Source: Diacronema lutheri (taxonomy: Eukaryota > Haptophyta > Pavlovophyceae > Pavlovales > Pavlovaceae). From it: 64,000 nucleotides of DNA. Positions within the stretch are counted from its first letter, which is position 1, and every line of letters begins with the position of its first letter. Below, one piece after another: positions 1-11,700 of the stretch. The translations under genes and the position numbers were made by a program. Location of the stretch: positions 56,206 through 120,205 of the forward strand of contig JAGTXO010000074.1 of the NCBI GenBank assembly GCA_019448385.1, given 5' to 3'. The notes under the pieces are model-generated. The model did no database searches. It was not told the origin of the DNA and saw nothing but the letters and a program-made list of their open reading frames with translations.

Positions 1-180
1 TAACCGTACTTATCCTACACCCTACACTATGCAAATACTTAGAGAATAGATACATCCTACACTAAGTAAAAGTACTCGTATGTGAGTAACGTCACGGCTT
101 CGAAGAAGGAATGACGTCGGGCCCAAATGTGGGGAGGGCTTGTTTTGCATCCTACACCCTACACCCTACACCCTTTTAGA
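1..180. repeat. AT-richer stretch with degenerate telomere-like CCCTACA repeats
   Basis: This stretch is visibly AT-richer than everything that follows. It contains clustered CCTACACC/CCCTACA units, with four tandem copies near positions 149-173 and single units near 13-27 and 55-62. The reverse complement is TGTAGGG, one change away from common eukaryotic telomere repeats (TTAGGG, TTTAGGG). It could be an interstitial or subtelomeric remnant, or an unrelated minisatellite. No coding region is supported. Confidence 0.4.
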
Positions 181-287
181 AAGCGGCGGCGCCTCAGAGC
201 ATGGCGCCCGCCCGCTCGAGCCGGACCTCCGCGCAGCCGGACTCGCCCCGCCCCGGGCTGCTCTGGCTGGGCGACGTCGTGCGCGCC

Positions 288-579
288 TCAGAACGCCGCG
301 CTCGCCACGCGCACGTAGCCCTCGTCCGGGTCCGGCTCGGGCGCCGCGTCGCGCACCGAGCGCGACGCGGCCTCGACGCCCGGCGTTTCGGCACGCGAGG
401 CGACGGATGCCTCGTCCGGCCGGCCCCACGGCAGCTGCAGCTCGAGCTGGCGCTGGATGATGCGCGGCGTCGCCACGCGCCCGTGCTGCACCTCGCGACG
501 TCGCGCGCGCACGTAGAGCACGATCGCCACCGAGCCGCTGAGGCCCATCATCGCGCCGAGCAGCACCGAGATTGTGGTC
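288..579 (-). CDS. Possible terminal exon of a single-pass membrane protein (partial)
   Basis: On the minus strand an open frame runs from a plausible acceptor (GCCCAAGCAG, just before ACAATGAGACC) to a TGA at 288-290, giving roughly 97 residues. It starts with a hydrophobic segment (TISVLLGAMMGLSGSVAIVLYV) followed by a basic stop-transfer (RARRRE) and a polar, acidic tail ending GYVRVASAAF. Its composition is far less Arg/Ala-monotonous than the spurious frames here, which suggests real coding. No upstream exon is visible before the helicase-like gene that begins on the other strand at 763, so the gene may be truncated by that element or have distant exons. The family is not recognised. Confidence 0.35.
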
Positions 580-762
580 TCATTGTCTGCTTGGGCGCGA
601 ACGGAAAACGCGCGAAGGGTGGCGACGAAGATCGTTGGGTTGGGTTGGGCCACCGGCTCCCGAGGATTGCTTGTGGCGCTCGACTGACCGTTGGCCCAGC
701 TTTTTTTTTTCTCGAACCTACTGTGGAGCCGCCTGCAGCGTGATCTCCCGCGCACAACGACC

Positions 763-3140
763 ATGGCCGCCATCGACCTGCGCGCCTTCGACGCGGCGCT
801 CGTCAACTGCGAGATCGTGAGCACGCGGCCGGTCAAGCCGAGCGAGCAGGCGCGCACGGTCGACAAGCTGAGCTACGGGCCGTCGCGCCGCGCGCTCGCC
901 TTCGTCTCGCCGCCCTGCGTCGTCGACTGGCCCGAGCTCACGGGCGACGGCAACTTTGGCACCATGTACGGGCCGACGGACGTCGACAAGGCGGCGTACA
1001 CGGCCGGCGTGACCGACAAGGAGCTGCCGATTGAAGGCGCGCCGCTCGCGCAGATGGACGCCTACTTTGGCGCCCTGCGCGCCATCGACGATCAGCGCGT
1101 CGAGACGGTGCACGCGCGCCAGAAGGAGCTGCTCAACACGCGCGGCCTCTCGAAGGAGGAGGTGCGCGGCAAGCTCTCGCCCGCCGTCAAGCCCAAGTAC
1201 GAGGACGACACGCTCGCGCACACGCGGCTGAACATGTCGACGCGCACGTTCACGTGGGCGGGCTCCGAGCGCGTCGTGCCGCTCGTCGACGCGCGGCGCG
1301 AACCGGTCGACGAGATCCGGCACGAGGACGTCTGCGCCATCGCCACGCAGCTCGACTGCGTCTACACGGGGCTCACGGGCTCGATGTTTGGCACCAAGTG
1401 GAACGTGTGCGGGGTCATGCTCCTGAAGCGCGCCGAGCAGCGGCCGCAGCCCGGCTCGGACGCCTTCGCCTCGTACGGCGTGCCCGCCTGGGCCGACACG
1501 TTCGACTCCACGGGGCTGTACGTGCCCGACGAGCGCGAGCGCGCGGCGGCGCTCGCGGCGGTGGCCGGTCTGCGCACGGCGCGCGCGCCGGCCGGGCCGG
1601 GCGGGCGCGAGCTCGCGCGCGCGCAGGGCTACCATCGCGCCGAGCGGGCTGCGAGCGCGGCGGCGGCGCGCGCGGCGATGGCCGAGGGCGGCCAGCAGTG
1701 CGCGCTCCACGGCGCGGTCGTCAAATCGGCGCTGCGCGGCGTGGGCAACCGGCTGCATCTTTGCGACGCGCCGGGCGGAACGGGCAAGACGTTCGTCGAG
1801 CGCGCCATTATCGCCGCCGTGCGCGCGGATGGGCACGCGGTCGTCGTGGGCGCGTCCTCGGGCGTCGCCGCCACGCTGCTGCCCGACGGCCGCACCTTCC
1901 ACTTGACCTTCAAGGTGCCCGGCGGTGCCGACTCCGACGGGCAAGCCGTTCAATGGCGTGCCGCGCTCCGAGCGCGGGCGCTCCCTGGCCGCCGCGGCGG
2001 CTGGTCGTGTGGGACGAGGCGCCGATGCAGACGCGGTGCCACCTCGACTCGCCTGATCGGTGTTTGCGCGACGTGACGGGCGTCGACGAGCGCTTCGGCG
2101 GCGAGACGCTGCTGCTCGCCGGCGACTTTCGCCAGTGCTTGCCGGTGGTGCGGCGCGGCTCGCGCGCGCAGATCGTGCGCTCCTGCCTCAAGTACTCGGC
2201 GCCGTGGCAGCACGATCGGCAGCACGCCTTGGTCGAGAACGTTCGCGCCTCGAGCGCGGCGCGCGACACGGGCGACGCGCTCGGCGCGGGCGAGTGGGCG
2301 GAGCTGCTGCGCAGCCCCGGCGACGGCGCCGTTCCCGCGGCGGTGCCGGCGGCCGGGGCCATGCCCGGCGCATTCCCGCTCGATCCCGTGCAGCTGCCCG
2401 AGGCCGTCGGCGGCGTCCCCATCCGCGTGGGCTCGGCCTACCCGACGGAGCTCGTGACGACTTTGTCCACGGCGCGACGTGTTGGACCGACGACGGCTCG
2501 CTGTGCGACCGCGCGGTGCTCTGCGCCAAGCAGACGGACGTGGCGCGGATCAACTGGCTGGTGATCGGCCGCTTCCCGGGCGCGGCGGCGAGGTGCGCGT
2601 CGGCGGACGAGCTGGCGCGACGACGGGGCGGGCAAGCAGATTGCGCGGGCGTCGGTCGAATTCCTCGACTCGCTCGAGCACGCGCAGATGCCGCACCGCG
2701 TCCTCGACCTGAAGCCCGGGATGGTGGTGATGCTGCCGCGCAACCTCTCGCCCGGCGAGGGGCTGTGCGGCGGCACGCGGCTGATCGTGCGCGGCGTGCG
2801 CGCCGGCGGCCGGCTGCTCGAGTGCGCACGACCCGGCGCGGCCGCCGGGCGCGACAGCACCGTGCTCGTCGCGCGTGTCGACCACCACTCGCCCGACGAC
2901 GGCACGTTCGCGCTTGTGCGGATGCGCCGCCAGTTCCCCGGTGCGGCCGGCGTAACGAGGCGCAGGGGCAAGCGCTCGGGTGCGCGGGCGTGTGGCTCGC
3001 CGAGCCGTGCTTCACGCACGGCCAGCTCCACGTGGCCGCTTCGCGCGTCGGGCACACGTCGCGCGTCCGCTTTGCGCTCGGCGCGGACCTCGTGACGCGC
3101 AGCGTCGTCTTCAAAGAGGTGCTCCGCGCGGTCAGCGGTG
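763..3140 (+). pseudogene. Frameshifted ssDNA-binding-like plus Pif1/Helitron-type helicase
   Basis: From ATG 763 the first ~230 codons (GNFGTMYGP, KLSPAVKPKY, TQLDCVYTGLTG) loosely resemble viral ssDNA-binding proteins of the DUF5871 type; that match is weak. Next comes an SF1B helicase of Pif1/Helitron kind: Walker A APGGTGKTF near 1771-1791, TFHLTFKVP, Walker B VVWDEAPM near 2005-2028, GDFRQCLPVV near 2122-2150, LKPGMVVMLPRNL and GLCGGTRLI near 2710-2790, and the C-terminal FTHGQLHVAASRV near 3010-3045. These motifs are in the right order but fall in three different plus frames, with shifts near 1930-1990, 2450, 2620 and 2950. At least four indels interrupt the gene, so I read it as a decayed mobile-element or viral gene. 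No HUH Rep domain is seen, so a Helitron cannot be asserted. Confidence 0.75.
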
Positions 3141-4914
3141 GCGAGGCGGCGGCGGCGGCGCTCGCCGCGGCCGCCGTCGCCGCCGCGCGCGAATGCGCGG
3201 CGGCGGCGCGCGGTGGCGGCGAGCGCGGCGGGCGCGGCGCGGACGGCGCGCGCGGCGCCGGCGGCGGGCGGCGCGCTGGCGGCGGGCGCGCCGCCGGCGC
3301 GCGGTGCTGGCCAGCACCCGCCGGCGCGACGCCCGCCGCGCCGCTCGCGCCGACGCGCAGCCGGCGGATGCTCGCCAGCACCGCGCGCCGCGCGACCGGC
3401 CCGCGTACCTGCGCGCCCTTCGCGGGCGCGCAGGGCGGCGCCAATGCGGCCGGCGTGCAGGGGCCTCAAGCCGGCGCGCCGCCCGCCGCCGCGTGGGTCG
3501 CCGCCACGCGCGTGCCGTCGGCGCTGCCGCCGCCCGGCGTCGCGCTCGCGCCGCAGCCGCCGCCGCCGCCGTCGCCGCCGCCTGCCGCCTGCCGGCAAGC
3601 TGGGCAAGCGCGCAGCGGCGGCGACGGCGGTGCGCGATCCGGCGAGCAGGCGGCGCGCCGCCGAGCCGGGGGCGGGCTCCGTGGGCGACGAGGCTCGCCC
3701 GCCACTGGCACCACTCGCGCGCCGAGCGCGCACAACGCGCGGGAGTCCGCTGCGTGGCCGGACAAAGCTGCGGTCACGGCTGAGGGGCGGATCCGACACG
3801 CCGTGGCCGTACAGCACATCGAGCAGGGAGGCCGTCACATCGACATGAATTTAAGTGCCACATCGAGCACGTGATACCCTGCGGACTGGCGCCACTCCTG
3901 CCGCCCCTCGCGCCGAGCCCGCGGGGCGCGCCGGGCAGTTGTTGCGCGCGCACGCAGCACGCAGCGCGCAGACAAGACGTGAAAAATGTGTCGCGGCGAG
4001 GACGAGGGCGAGCCCCGGCGGCTCGGCGAGGCGTCGCATCTCACACACACAGTGGCGCACTCCGAACGGCCCGGTCCACATTGCCCCCCCCCCCCCCCCC
4101 CCCCCCCCCGCGCGCGCGGCTAGCCGACGCGCCGGCCTCTTGCTCGCGGCTGTAGACCCGGGCGCTGAGGGCCTCGTACATGCCGGGTGGCCGAGGGACA
4201 GAAGCCCGTCTCGGTCACGCTCGTGCAGCGCAAGCGCACTGCGCACGCGCGGCACGCGACCGCGCGCGAGACGGGCCACCGTGCAGCGCATCGGCCCCCG
4301 TCGGCGCCGGGTGCGCCGGGCGGCCGCGCCCTATGCGGCGCGCGGCGTGGAGCACCGAGGGCGCACGGTGCTGGAGGCCAACGAGCGGGTCAGCTTCACG
4401 CGCGCGCACACGCATGTGCGCACGCAGACGCGGCACGTGCACAACCCGCCCGCGCGGCTGAGCGCGCGGGCGGCGCGGCGACCTCAACTGGCGCGCGTGC
4501 ACGCTCGCGGCGGCGCGGTTCGAGTGCGTGCATGCGACCGGGCGCGGGTTCCGGCCCGAGCAGCTGCTCGTTGTGTGCGGCAGCTGGCTGCACCGGTCGC
4601 GCGGCGGCGGCCGTGTGCGAGGCAAGCCGCCCGCGCTCGGTGAGGGGCTTGCTTTGGGCGCTGCGCCGGCTCGACATCGCGACGACCCTCGTACCCAAGC
4701 TGCGGAGATCCAACGGATGCTCGCAGCTGCGCGAGGTGAAGCGGAAGTGCGCCCGCTCCGAGCGCGACGCCCGCCGCGGACGCCGACGGCGCGCCGCTGG
4801 CCCGGCCGCGGCTGGCGGGCCGCGGCCGGTGCGGCGCGGCACCGGCACGCTGCAGCCGTACGTACGCGCGCAGAGCGCCGGGCGGTCGCAGCGCGTGGCG
4901 GGTGGCGCGGCGCG
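3141..4914. other. Gene-poor stretch
   Basis: After the helicase remnant the sequence becomes extremely GC-rich with Ala/Arg/Pro-type low complexity to about 3840, then mixed sequence. All six frames contain long but compositionally monotonous open stretches, as expected from base composition. A poly-C tract sits at 4084-4109. I recognise no domain, RNA or conserved motif. Decayed mobile-element sequence is likely, given both neighbours. Confidence 0.5.
4084..4109. repeat. Poly-C homopolymer tract
   Basis: An uninterrupted run of about 26 C. It is the first of many long G or C runs in introns and spacers of this window. Confidence 0.95.
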
Positions 4915-5480
4915 ATGCCCGCGGCGGCAAGCGTGACTCAGCGCGGCAACGTCGGGAGTGGTGCAGGCGGCGTTGAAGCGAACGAGAAGGTGGACGCGGC
5001 GGCGATGAGCGGCCACGGCCACACCGGCGCGTCACGGCCGCCGCCTCCGTCGCCTCGCGCGCGGAAGCGCGCGCGGCCGGCGCGACGGACGACGGCAGGG
5101 GCGTCGGCCGTGGCGGGCGTCGTGGGCGCGCCGCGCGCCAGCCACGCCGGCCTAGCCGGGCCGTCGTCGGCGTCGTCGTCGTCGGCGGCCTCGTCGTCGT
5201 CGGCCGGAACGGCGGCGCACTCGGCGCGAAGGAGGCCGACGGCAGCGCCGGCGACGCGCGCGTGTTGCCGCCTGCCGACAAGCTCGTCGCGCCGTGCGAG
5301 CGCGGTGTCGCCGTGTCGCCCTCGGCGGGCGACGTGGCGTGCGGCGCACGCGACGTCGACGCGGCCGCTGCCGCACGGCGGAGCAGGCGTGGCTGGTGCG
5401 GGGGCGGGGGGGGGGGGGGGGGGGGGGGGGGGGTTGGTTGGGGGGTCGGTCGATAAGGTCGCTGGGGACAATCTCCCATC
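4915..5480 (+). pseudogene. Diverged partial copy of the giant element gene N-terminus
   Basis: ATG 4915 opens MPAAASVTQRGNVGSGAGG, which aligns with MPMAASVTKGPGVGDGAGG beginning at 5743 in the intact gene downstream. Similarity continues (SGHGHTGA against SGDGCTGT; VAGVVGAPRA against VAGVEGERDA; LPADKLVAP against LSAGKPGAL) and then fades into the poly-G tract at 5406-5433. This is a tandem 5-prime fragment, either from an older insertion of the same family or a local duplication. No nuclease or protease domain is present. The frame then runs on to about 5496 without meaning. Confidence 0.7.
5406..5433. repeat. Poly-G homopolymer tract
   Basis: An uninterrupted run of about 28 G between the diverged N-terminal fragment and the promoter of the intact element gene. 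Confidence 0.95.
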
Positions 5481-5604
5481 AGAAACTCCCGCTTAAACAG
5501 CCGCTAGGGCGGCCGCGTCCGGCACGCCCAGCGCCGCGACGAGCGCGATGCATTCCACGAGCGCAGTGGTACATCGCTCGCCGTGGGGCGCACCACGGGC
5601 CTTC

Positions 5605-5610
5605 TATAAA
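5605..5610 (+). promoter_or_regulatory. TATA-box-like element of the giant gene
   Basis: CTTCTATAAATTTTTG lies in one of very few AT-rich patches, 109 nt upstream of ATG 5719. Position and context fit a core promoter for the element gene. Transcription start is inferred, not visible. Confidence 0.45.
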
Positions 5611-5718
5611 TTTTTGAGGCCAAGAGCGACGTCTTATCACACTTTCAAAAGCAGCGGATCAAAAGGCGTCTGCCAATCCGCCCGCGAGGACGACCGACGC
5701 GGACGACCAGCACGCGCG

Positions 5719-8700
5719 ATGGCGCAGGAGACGACCGGCTCGATGCCCATGGCGGCAAGCGTGACCAAGGGCCCCGGCGTCGGAGATGGCGCAGGTGGCG
5801 ACGAAGCGATCAAGGTGGAGGAAACGGCGAAGACGAGCGGCGACGGCTGCACCGGCACGCCTCCTCTGCGCCCGGCCGCGCGCGCGGCCGGCGCGGCGGA
5901 CGACGGAGGGGCGGCGGTCGTGGCGGGCGTCGAGGGCGAGCGCGACGCACTCGCCAAGACGGGTGCCGGCGGCTGCGACGACGACGCTCGCGAGCCGCTG
6001 TCGGCCGGCAAGCCCGGCGCACTCGCCGCCGCGGCGACCGTCGGGGGTCTCGGCGAGCTCGTCGGCAGCCTATGCGCGTGGCTGGCGCACGGCGCGGCTG
6101 GTGGCGCCATCGCGGCCATCTCCCCCGGGACGGCCGCGCGCGGAGCAAACGGCACGCCGCAGCGCGCCGAGCCGCCGGCCGCCGGCGATCCCGTCGCTCC
6201 GCACGCGTGCGTCGCCGCTGCGGCGCCCTTGGCGGGCAGCGCGGCGGCGCCGTCGTCGGCCGCGCGCGACGCGCAGCGCGGCGTCGCGGGATTCGACGCG
6301 GCCGCGCACGCGCACGCGCGCGACGGCAGGCGGGCGGCACGGCGGATGCGCAAGCAAGAGGGGGCGGTGCACAGGGCCTTCCGCAAGTCCCTCTGGCGCG
6401 ACGCGACGTTTGTCGAGTTCGTTGAGAAGCTGCGCCCCGACGGCAGCGCGCAGCTGCTCGCGCGCGAGCCCACGCGGCACGCGGCGGCGGTGCTGTGCGA
6501 GCTCGCGCGCGGCCGCGACGGCGCGAGCGGCGCGGCCGGGCTGCTGCACGAGATGAGAGCCGCCGATGCGCGCGCGCGCGAGGCCGCCAAAGCGGCGGAG
6601 GCAGCGCGGCTTGCGCACGGGACGCTGCGCATCGTGGCAACCGTGGCGCTGGGCGGTGCGGTCTTCGCCGGCATGTCAGCGCTGGTCGTTGCTTGCGCGG
6701 CGCGCACGGCGACCGGTGCGCTTTTTGGGGCCCGCCGCCCGCGGGCGGCCGCGCGCGGAGCCGACGACGCGCTCGGCACGCTGCAGCGCGCCGAGCCGCC
6801 GCCCGCCGACAAGGGCAAGCGCAGGCGCGCCAGAGCCAACGACGACCCCGTCGACGCGGCGCGCAAGGCCGTGGGCAAGGCGGAGGGCAACTGCCGCAAG
6901 GCAGCCCGCCGGCTGCACCTCGCTGCACTGGGCGAGGAGGAGGCGCAGCAGCGCGTGCTCGACGCCGAGGCGGCGGAGCAGCTGGCGCGCTCGCGCGAGC
7001 CGGCCGGCGGCTGGGTAGGCAGCGCGCGCGCGCGCGCGCGCGCCCCGCCGCGCGCGCGCCCGTCGATTGGCGTGCGCGCAGCGCAGAACGGCGCGCCAGC
7101 TCCGTCACCTGCGCGCCGCCGCGCCCGTGCCCCTCGCGCGCAGGGGCGCCCTGCGGACTTGCGGCTGCAACAGGCGCACTTTGGCATTCGCGAAGATGCC
7201 GACGCGGATGTGCGCCGCGCGCACGAGGCGCTGCGCCGGGCGAGACAGGGTGTGGCGTGCGCCAAGGCCAACGTGCGGCAGATGGAGGCGGCGTTGCTCA
7301 ACGCGACGCGCTGCGCCACCGCGGTGCTCGCGCCGCGTGGCGTGCCGGAGGGTGACGAGCAGGCCGCGGCGAGAGAGCAGGCGGCGCTGGACCGGGAGGC
7401 GCCGCCGGCCGCGGAACGCGCGGCGCCGACGGCGCGCTCGCCCTCGGAGCTGCCGTCCGAGTGGGGCCCGCCAGCGGTCGGCCGGCGCCCGACGCCGTGT
7501 GCACTGTCGCACGCCGCGGGTCGCGGGGACGACAACCCGTTTGCGCCGCTCGCAACCGTCAGCGGTGATTGGTCGCCCACGCCGAGCTTGCGCCCGCCGT
7601 CCTCGCCGCCGCGGCAGCCGCCGTCCGACCGCCGCAGCGCGCAGCGTCGCAGCGCGCGCGCGCGGCCGCCGAGGCCGACCGTTTCACCCGAGGAAGCGCT
7701 CGCAGCCGAGCGCCAGGCGCGCGCGCTGTCGGAGCAGGCGGAGCAGAGGCGCGCCAAAAAGGCCGCCGCCAAGGCCGCGCGCCGCGCCGCGCGCGCCGCC
7801 GACAAGCGGACGGCGCGCGTCGTCCACGCGTGCGTAAGCGCCGCCTTGCAGCGCGTCTGCACGAGCGTCGCCACGGGCACGCCGCTCGCCGTGCTCCGCG
7901 AGCGCGCCGAGAGGCCGCGCGCGCCGAAGGCCGCGCCCGCGCCACCACGCCGCGCAGCGGACGGCGGCCGCGCGCTCCGCCACGCGCGCCGTGCGGCCGA
8001 TGCGGCGGCGGAGCGCGAGGCGGCGGTGGCGGCCGACGCCGACGAGCGGTTCGAGCGGCAGCCCTCCGCCGCCCGGTTCGACGGCGGCGATGGCGGCGGA
8101 GGCGGCCACGTCGAGGCGAGCGCGCGACCGCGCGCCGGCGAGGCCGGCGAGGCTGGCGCGCACGGCGCGCCTGGCGCAGCGGGGCCCCCGGCGGCGTCGC
8201 TCGCGTCGCGCAGCCCGTGTGATGCGCGGCGCACGGCACGCCTCCCGCACGCACGCGCCGCAGCCACCTACGCAGGCAACGGCGGCTGGGGTGGCAACGT
8301 CGGCGGCGACGTGTGCGGCGATTGTTTCGGCGGCGGCGGCGTCCGTCGCGACGCCTGCGGCGGCGGCGACGCCACCTGCGGCTGCGGCGATGGCGGCGTC
8401 GGTGCTGGCGCTGGCGAGGCCCCTGCACACGGTGCGCCGGCGCGCGCGACGGCGTCGCGCTTGCTGCGCTTGCTCGGCGCGCCACGCGCCGTGCTCGGTG
8501 CGATGGCGCACGCCGCGGCCGTGTTGGCGCGCGGCGTGGCCGCAGCCGTCGCTGGCGTGCGCGCCGCCGCGCGCGCCGTGCGGCGCGCGCGCCGCCGAGC
8601 GCCTTGCGCGCGCCGCACGGCTGCGCGGCGCGCTCGCAGCCCGCCGATGCGCGACGTCGACGGCGCCCTGCGGCCCTCACCGTCCTGGCCGCGCACACGC

Positions 8701-11700
8701 CTCGTCTGCGGCCGGCGCCTCGCGCCTCTGCGCCGCGCGGGCGCGCGCCCGCCGCCCGCACACGCCGCGCCGAGTTCCCGCGCGCGCGCTGCGCAACCCG
8801 ACAGCGACGCGCCGGCGTGCGCGCCGCGGCGCTCGGCGCCTGTCGGTGCGCCGCCGCGCGCGCGTGGCCTGTGCGCGGCGCGCGCACGGCGCGTCCTCGA
8901 CGTCGCCGGCCGCGCGGCGCGGAGCGCGCGCCTCGGCGCGCGCATCACGCGCCAGCGCACGCCGGGCCCGTCATCGGAGCCCTGCACGGCCGAGAGCGGC
9001 GACGGCGCGGGCGCCGGCGGCATCGGCGCGGCGGCGCCTGGCGCGGCGACGATGCGCGCCACCGGCGCGCGCGCAGCGCGCGCTGCGGCGGCGGCGGTCG
9101 GTGGCGCCTCGCGTCTCGCGCGCCGCGCGATGGCAAGCGCCGCCGCCGCTGCCACCTCCATAGCCGGCGCTGCCGCCTCCACCGTCGCCGCCGCCGCCGT
9201 TGCCATCGGCGCGGCCGTCACGTCACCGGCGTTCGCCGCGGCGCGTGGCATGGCGGCCGCATGCGTCGCTGCCTGCGCCCGCCCCACCGCCGCGCAGGCG
9301 GCCGCGTCGCGCGCGCTCGGCGCGCTCTTCGTGCTCGTCGACGCGGCCGACGCGGCGGGCGACAGCGACGCCGCGCTCGGCGCGCTCGCGGCCGCGGTCG
9401 ACGCGACGGAGCTGCGCCCGCCGCCGGCCTTTTGGCGCGCGGGCCGCGCCGCGGCGTACGCACCGCGTCCGCCGCCCCTCAACTCGGCGCGGCCGCGCTA
9501 CAACCGGCGCGCGCGCGCACCTAGCCCTCCCGTCGCGGCCGCGCGGCGCAATCTCGAGCGCGCGGTGCGCGAGCTCACGCGCGCCGCGCGCGCTGAGCGC
9601 GAGCGCGCGCCGGCGCCGCGCGGCGCGCGCGGCGGCGTGCTCCACGCGCTGCGCGCGTCGCTCCCCGTGCACGCGCGCGTTGCGCTCGGCACGGACGCGG
9701 AGCTGCGCGCGGACATTGCCGCGTTCGCGCGCGCGCGCCGCGAGCTGCACAGCCTCACCGACGCCGAGGTGGCGGCGCTCGCGCGCCCGGACGGGCCGCC
9801 GCTGCCCGTGCGGCTCGCGTGCACGGCGGTCGCGCGCGCGCGCGCGGCGTGACCGTGCTGCTCGACATCGTGCCGCGCGGCGGCGGCGCGCCCGAGCGGC
9901 TCGTGTGCCGCGCCCGTCGCCGCGGCGCCGCCACGCGCACGCCACGGCCGACAGCCGCCGTTATCGCGCGCGCGCCTTGCATAGCGGCGCGCGTTGGCCA
10001 CACTGAGCCGGCGCGCGCGTGCGCGGGCGGACCGATCGGGGTCGTGCGCCTCCGTTCAGCGCGCCGCCCTTCTTGGCGTGGGGCGCGGCTCGACGTGCAC
10101 ACCCGCGAGCGGCTGGCCACACCGGTGCCATGCCACGTCGTGGCCTGCGCCGCCGCCTCGGCCATCGGCGCGTGCGTCGCTCGCGCGCGGCTTGGGCTTG
10201 CACGGCTGGCGCGCGCGTGGCCCTGCGCCTCCGCTCCACTAGCCACTGCTGCTGTCGCCTTCGCGCCTGCCGCCGACGGTGTTTTCCCCGCCGCACTAGC
10301 CGCTCCTGCATCCGCCTTCGCGCCTGCCGCCGATTTTCCCGCCCCACTAGTTGCTCCTGCATTCGCCTCCGCGCCTGCCACCACCGGCGTTTTCCCCGCG
10401 CCACTAGCCGCTCCCGCTGTCGCGTCCGCGCCTGCCGCCGCGGGCGTGTCTTCCGCCCCACTAGTCGCTGCCGCTGCCGCCCTCCAGGCCGCCTCCGACG
10501 GCGTTTTCCCCGCCCCACTAGTCGCTGCCGCTGCCGCCCTCCAGGCCGCCTCCGACGCCTTTTGCCCGGCTCCACTAGCCGCTGCCGCTGCCGCCCTCCA
10601 GGCCGCCTCCGACGGCGTTTTCCCCGCGCCACTAGCCGCTGCCGCTGCCGCCCTCCAGGCCGCCTCCGACAGCGTTTTCCCCGCCCCACTAGTTGCTCCT
10701 GCATTCGCCTCCGCGCCTGCCACCACCGGCGTTTTCCCCGCGCCACTAGCCGCTCCCGCTGTCGCGTCCGCGCCTGCCGCCGCGGGCGTGTCTTCCGCCC
10801 CACTAGTCGCTGCCGCTGCCGCCCTCCAGGCCGCCTCCGACGGCGTTTTCCCCGCCCCACTAGTCGCTGCCGCTGCCGCCCTCCAGGCCGCCTCCGACGC
10901 CTTTTGCCCCGCTCCACTAGCCGCTGCCGCTGCCGCCCTCCAGGCCGCCTCCGACGGCGTTTTCCCCGCGCCACTAGCCGCTGCCGCTGCCGCCCTCCAG
11001 GCCGCCTCCGACAGCGTTTTCCCCGCCCCACTAGTTGCTCCTGCATTCGCCTCCGCGCCTGCCACCACCGGCGTTTTCCCCGCGCCACTAGCCGCTCCCG
11101 CTGTCGCGTCCGCGCCTGCCGCCGCGGGCGTGTCTTCCGCCCCACTAGCCGCTCCTGCATCCGCCTTCGCGCCTGCCGCCGATTTTCCCGCCCCACTAGT
11201 TGCTCCTGCATTCGCCTCCGCGCCTGCCACCACCGGCGTTTTCCCCGCGCCACTAGCCGCTGCCGCTGCCGCCCTCCAGGCCGCCTCCGACGGCGTTTTC
11301 CCCGCCCCACTAGTCGCTGCCGCTGCCGCCCTCCAGGCCGCCTCCGACGGCGTTTTCCCCGCCCCACTAGTCGCTGCCGCTGCCGCCCTCCAGGCCGCCT
11401 CCGACGCCTTTTGCCCCGCTCCACTAGCCGCTGCCGCTGCCGCCCTCCAGGCCGCCTCCGACGGCGTTTTCCCCGCCCCACTAGCCGCTGCCGCTGCCGC
11501 GTCCGCGCCCGCCGCCGCGGGCGCGTCTTCCGCCCCACCAGCCATCGCCGCCGCGCCCGCCGCCAACGCGCGCACCGCCAACGTGCCCGTTGCCAACGAG
11601 GCTACCGCCACCGAACCAGCCGCCCTTGAGCTTCCCCTCCAACCCGCCAACTCGGCGCTGCTTGCGTGGGCGGGCGACGCGGCTGCGCGCCGGCTGGCCG

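Noticed and set aside
3855-4643. 262-codon plus-strand frame
   Set aside because: Overlapping frames on both strands have the same Ala/Arg composition and no motif. It is probably decayed sequence.
10230-11540. CRISPR-like array
   Set aside because: Units are contiguous 57-bp coding repeats with no unique spacers, in a eukaryotic intron-bearing genome. The 61-bp and 14-bp arrays were rejected for the same reason.
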